Source: a virus. From it: a stretch of DNA of 23,119 nt. A model generated the notes under the pieces. That model saw only the letters and a list, made by a program, of their open reading frames with translations. It was not told the DNA's origin and ran no database searches. The stretch is taken from the IMG/VR virus record IMGVR_UViG_3300035670_001286, positions 1 through 23,119 of that record, one strand, 5' to 3'. Position 1 is the first letter of the stretch; each line of letters starts with the position of its first letter. The position numbers and the translations under genes were made by a program. Shown piece by piece: positions 21,129 through 23,119 of this stretch.

Positions 21129-21136
21129 TATTTTTG
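21129..21136 (+). promoter_or_regulatory. -7 box TATTTTTG before the lysis-end genes
   Basis: A perfect TAnnTTTG match lies 18 bases after a terminator and 23 bases before the ATG at 21160. The nearest upstream TTG is only 13 bases away, so the -33 is not convincing. Position strongly suggests a new transcription start here. Confidence 0.45.
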
Positions 21137-21159
21137 GTAAACGAAATGCAATTAATGAA

Positions 21160-21366
21160 ATGAATCATATTCCCCCATTTGAGCAAGTACTTGGTCTTGG
21201 CATTATCGGAACGCTTGCAAGCATCCTAGATATGAACGAGTCTTTAAAATTCTTAATTCTGATTTTGACCTTTTGCGGTCTTGTCATCAAATTGTGGGAG
21301 CAAATTAAAAAAAGTGAGCATTTTCTACCCGATATCAAAAAATTGTGGGCAAAGTTTAAGAAATGA
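21160..21366 (+). CDS. 68-aa small membrane protein, holin-like
   Basis: From ATG 21160 the protein is 68 aa, starting MNHIPPFEQVLGLGIIGTLA. A moderately hydrophobic segment (LGLGIIGTLASIL, 11-23) is followed by a strong one (LKFLILILTFCGLVIKLW, about 29-46) and a Lys-rich tail (EQIKKSEHFLPDIKKLWAKF). The layout suits a holin. An upstream in-frame ATG at 21052 would extend it by 36 residues, but that stretch contains the terminator hairpin and T-run and precedes the promoter box, so I reject it. It overlaps the next gene by ATGA. Confidence 0.65.
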   Translation: MNHIPPFEQVLGLGIIGTLASILDMNESLKFLILILTFCGLVIKLWEQIKKSEHFLPDIKKLWAKFKK

Positions 21367-21485
21367 AAAAAACCGCTCAAAACATAAAGCCAACATCGTT
21401 TGGCAAGCGTAGAAATGGATTAGCAAAAAAGGCTTATTCTAAGTCTGAGCAAAAGCCAAAGAAATATCGTGGACAAGGACGTTAG
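21363..21485 (+). CDS. 40-aa highly basic peptide
   Basis: A 40-codon frame begins at an ATG overlapping the previous stop. It reads MKKTAQNIKPTSFGKRRNGL, then AKKAYSKSEQKPKKYRGQGR. About one third of residues are Lys or Arg and there is no hydrophobic core. It may bind nucleic acid or a membrane, or be an accessory of lysis. Support comes from tight overlaps on both sides (ATGA at its start and a 17-base overlap with the next frame). I recall similar short basic peptides in related phages but cannot name a family. Confidence 0.6.
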   Translation: MKKTAQNIKPTSFGKRRNGLAKKAYSKSEQKPKKYRGQGR

Positions 21486-21624
21486 AAGTAATCGAATCCG
21501 CTTGGGAATCTGGGCGGCTTTTTTAATTGTGGTAGGCGGAGTGGCTGCATTCTTCTTACCTGAGCATTCTGTAGGTTCATTCTTTGACCTACTTAAAACT
21601 ATTGTCACCAGCCTACTCCTATAA
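21469..21624 (+). CDS. 51-aa membrane protein with GTG start
   Basis: A GTG at 21469, inside the end of the basic peptide gene, opens a 51-codon frame: (M)DKDVRSNRIRLGIW, then a transmembrane segment about 12-30 (LGIWAAFLIVVGGVAAFFL), a short PEHSVG turn and a second, more amphipathic hydrophobic helix (SFFDLLKTIVTSLLL, 37-51). It ends at a TAA overlapping the ATG of the phosphoesterase (TAATG). No in-frame ATG exists upstream before a stop. The charged N-terminus and hydrophobic C-terminus suit a holin or spanin-like lysis accessory. Confidence 0.6.
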   Translation: MDKDVRSNRIRLGIWAAFLIVVGGVAAFFLPEHSVGSFFDLLKTIVTSLLL

Positions 21625-22505
21625 TGGAAGTAACTAAAATAGCACGAAATGTGCATACTATTTCCTTGAATAAAGAGGAAAACAAAGTAGCCTTACTTAG
21701 CGACATACATTGGGACAATCCTAAGTGTGACAGGGTAATGCTAAAAAGACACCTTGACTATTGCCTTGAGAATAAGATACCAGTATTCATAAATGGGGAT
21801 ATGTACTGCCTCATGCAGGGTCGTGGTGATCGGAGAGGAAACAAGTCAGACATTCTTCCTGAACACAACAATTCAAAGTACCTAGATTCTATTGTGGAAA
21901 CGGCTGTGGAATGGTGGTCACCTTATGCATCTATATTGACTGTGATAGGCTACGGCAATCATGAGACTGCAATTATTAAGTACCAAGAGACTGACATTTT
22001 GCAAAGATTTGTTGACTTAATGAACTACAAGAATAAGAGCAACATTTACACAGGTGGTTATGGTGGATGGATGGTGCTTAAATATGAATTGAGGCAAAGC
22101 ACTACCATGACCAAGAACCTGAAGTACTTTCACGGATCAGGTGGAGGAGGGATAGTCACCAAGGGTGCAATCAATTTGACTAGGGCCTTGGAGACTTATG
22201 AGAATATGGATGTCTTTGTGATGGGCCACATACATGAGAACGCAAGCAGAAATGATGTCAGGGACTGCCTCCACTATAATCAAGGAAAGAGAAGCTATGA
22301 ACTACAGCAGAAGCAGATCCACCTTGCGATAACTGGATCGTATAAGGAAGAGTACGGAGACGGATCACATGGGTGGCACGTTGAACGAGGCGCACCTGTA
22401 AAGCCTGTAGGAGGTAGAATACTTACCTTAAACGGAAGGAGATATTTGCATGAAGGTTCTGAGATTCATGAATTATTAATTGATAGTTGTAAATTTCCGC
22501 TATGA
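21624..22505 (+). CDS. Calcineurin-like metallophosphoesterase
   Basis: A 293-aa enzyme with the complete set of metal-binding motifs: SDIHWD (26-31; D27, H29), NGD (57-59), GNHE (111-114), H170 in KYFHGSGGGG and GHIHE (201-205). Two divalent metals should be held and a phosphate ester or phosphodiester hydrolysed. The substrate is not evident; DNA, cyclic or linear nucleotides, or lipid-linked sugars are possible. There is no signal peptide, so action is cytoplasmic. It lies between small membrane proteins and the M15 peptidase and overlaps both. A phosphoesterase at this place is not a standard lysis component and may be a moron. Confidence 0.88.
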   Translation: MEVTKIARNVHTISLNKEENKVALLSDIHWDNPKCDRVMLKRHLDYCLENKIPVFINGDMYCLMQGRGDRRGNKSDILPEHNNSKYLDSIVETAVEWWSPYASILTVIGYGNHETAIIKYQETDILQRFVDLMNYKNKSNIYTGGYGGWMVLKYELRQSTTMTKNLKYFHGSGGGGIVTKGAINLTRALETYENMDVFVMGHIHENASRNDVRDCLHYNQGKRSYELQQKQIHLAITGSYKEEYGDGSHGWHVERGAPVKPVGGRILTLNGRRYLHEGSEIHELLIDSCKFPL

Positions 22506-22879
22506 AACTTTCTACTAATTTTGCTTTATCTGAGTTTGCCTCTGCTGATGGTAAGGCACCATCTGAGCAGGTTCTCAAGAACCTTACTGAATTAGCTAAG
22601 AATTTAGAGGTATTGCGTTCACACCTGAAGTTGCCTATTAGGGTAACTAGTGGCTTTAGGTCTAAGGAACATAATGCTAAGATTGGTGGTGCTTTAAATA
22701 GCTTTCATGTGCTTGGCATGGCTGCTGACATTCAGGTAAAGGGACTAACTCCTGTGCAGGTTGCTCATGCTATAGAGTTGTTGATTAAGGAAGGCAAGAT
22801 GAAAGAAGGTGGTTTAGGAATCTATAGGACATGGACGCACTATGATTGCAGAAATACTAAAGCTAGATGGGAAAAATGA
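22502..22879 (+). CDS. M15-family peptidase, endolysin
   Basis: A 125-aa zinc peptidase expected to cut peptidoglycan cross-links for host lysis. It has RVTSGFRSKEHNAKIGGA (47-64) leading to NSFHVLGMAADIQV, giving zinc ligands H69 and D76, and the third histidine H113 in WTHYDC. This is the M15A pattern (Peptidase_M15_3; D-Ala-D-Ala carboxypeptidase or endopeptidase). There is no signal peptide, so it needs a holin, for which the small membrane proteins upstream are candidates. Length is typical of compact phage endolysins lacking a wall-binding domain. It overlaps the phosphoesterase by 4 bases. Confidence 0.9.
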   Translation: MKLSTNFALSEFASADGKAPSEQVLKNLTELAKNLEVLRSHLKLPIRVTSGFRSKEHNAKIGGALNSFHVLGMAADIQVKGLTPVQVAHAIELLIKEGKMKEGGLGIYRTWTHYDCRNTKARWEK

Positions 22880-23094
22880 AAGCAAGACTAGAATTTGACT
22901 TACCAGAAGAAAAGCACGAGTTTGACAACGCTATTCAAGGGTCGACTATGCGTTATATTTTATGGAATCATTTGGAATATCTAAGAGGCAAGTTAAAACA
23001 TGGTGAGTTATCAGATGAGCAATACCAGGCTTATAAGGATTGCCGAGATAGTTTAACCCAATCTTTAATAAATGAAAATATAGACGTTTACTAA
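22876..23094 (+). CDS. 72-aa conserved-looking small protein
   Basis: Starting at ATG 22876, which overlaps the endolysin stop as ATGA, the protein is 72 aa. It begins MKARLEFDLPEEKHEFDNAI and continues QGSTMRYILWNHLEYLRGKL. The opening FDLPEE..EF..A is a recurrent pattern of small phage proteins of unknown role. It is helical, soluble, without a catalytic motif. An ATG at 22867 would add three residues and overlap more. The next gene starts two bases after its stop. Confidence 0.68.
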   Translation: MKARLEFDLPEEKHEFDNAIQGSTMRYILWNHLEYLRGKLKHGELSDEQYQAYKDCRDSLTQSLINENIDVY

Positions 23095-23096
23095 TA

Positions 23097-23119
23097 ATGC
23101 CACTACCTAAGCCAAAACC
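23097..23119 (+). CDS. Start of a further rightward gene (partial)
   Basis: An ATG at 23097, two bases after the preceding stop, opens a frame reading MPLPKPK to the window edge. Tight spacing supports a real start. A Met-Pro-Leu-Pro-Lys-Pro opening occurs in some phage head-processing proteins, but seven residues cannot identify it. Confidence 0.4.

Overview
This 23.1-kb window looks like the late structural and lysis half of a tailed phage or prophage (HK97-fold capsid, siphovirus-like long tail) that infects a Bacteroidota host. The host call rests on transcription signals: several sites match the Bacteroidota promoter pattern (TTTG, 19-20 bases, TAnnTTTG), many genes carry a TAnnTTTG-like box a few bases before the ATG, Shine-Dalgarno sequences are rare, and the tail-fibre repeats are of a kind I associate with phages of this phylum. 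No integrase, repressor or replication gene is visible, so lytic or temperate lifestyle cannot be decided here.

Layout. Positions 1-123 hold the start of a leftward gene and its promoter, diverging from the late operon. Packaging (249-1975): small and large terminase, separated by an odd G-rich junction with a hairpin, a ten-G tract, a palindrome and a 55-nt imperfect direct repeat. Head (2008-8093): portal, a 62-aa protein, then a SAM methyltransferase and two glycosyltransferase-like genes (one with two domains) inserted before the prohead protease and major capsid protein. Connector region (8160-10890): gp6-like connector, head-tail adaptor, HK97 gp10-like protein, an unlisted 59-aa two-helix membrane protein, an Mu F-like minor head protein and a tail terminator-like protein. 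Tail (10934-20487): tube protein, tail-assembly chaperone with a clear programmed -1 frameshift producing a G-T type fusion, short tape measure, an antisense 55-aa gene, a 740-aa baseplate/tail-tip protein with an InlB-like N-terminal repeat, and a 1231-aa mosaic fibre. Accessory and lysis end (20508-23119): two small fibre-linked genes, a terminator, then small membrane proteins, a 40-aa basic peptide, a metallophosphoesterase, an M15 peptidase (endolysin), a small conserved protein and the first codons of another gene.

The genes are mostly rightward and tightly packed. ATGA or longer overlaps suggest translational coupling. The run is divided into units by four intrinsic terminators (8119, 11402, 14277, 21089), each followed within about 20-200 bases by a new promoter-like box. 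Several genes were recovered by direct reading because they are very short: 9467-9646, 14329-14496 (minus), 21363-21485 and 21469-21624. Some starts were moved to internal ATGs on promoter or overlap evidence: terL 740, protease 5900, terminator protein 10468, tube 10934, membrane protein 21160 and the last small gene 22876.

Most of the window is a conventional structural module. The least conventional parts are the surface-sugar-type enzyme cassette inside the head genes, the terS-terL junction, the antisense gene inside the tail operon and the apparently leaderless transcription-start arrangement.
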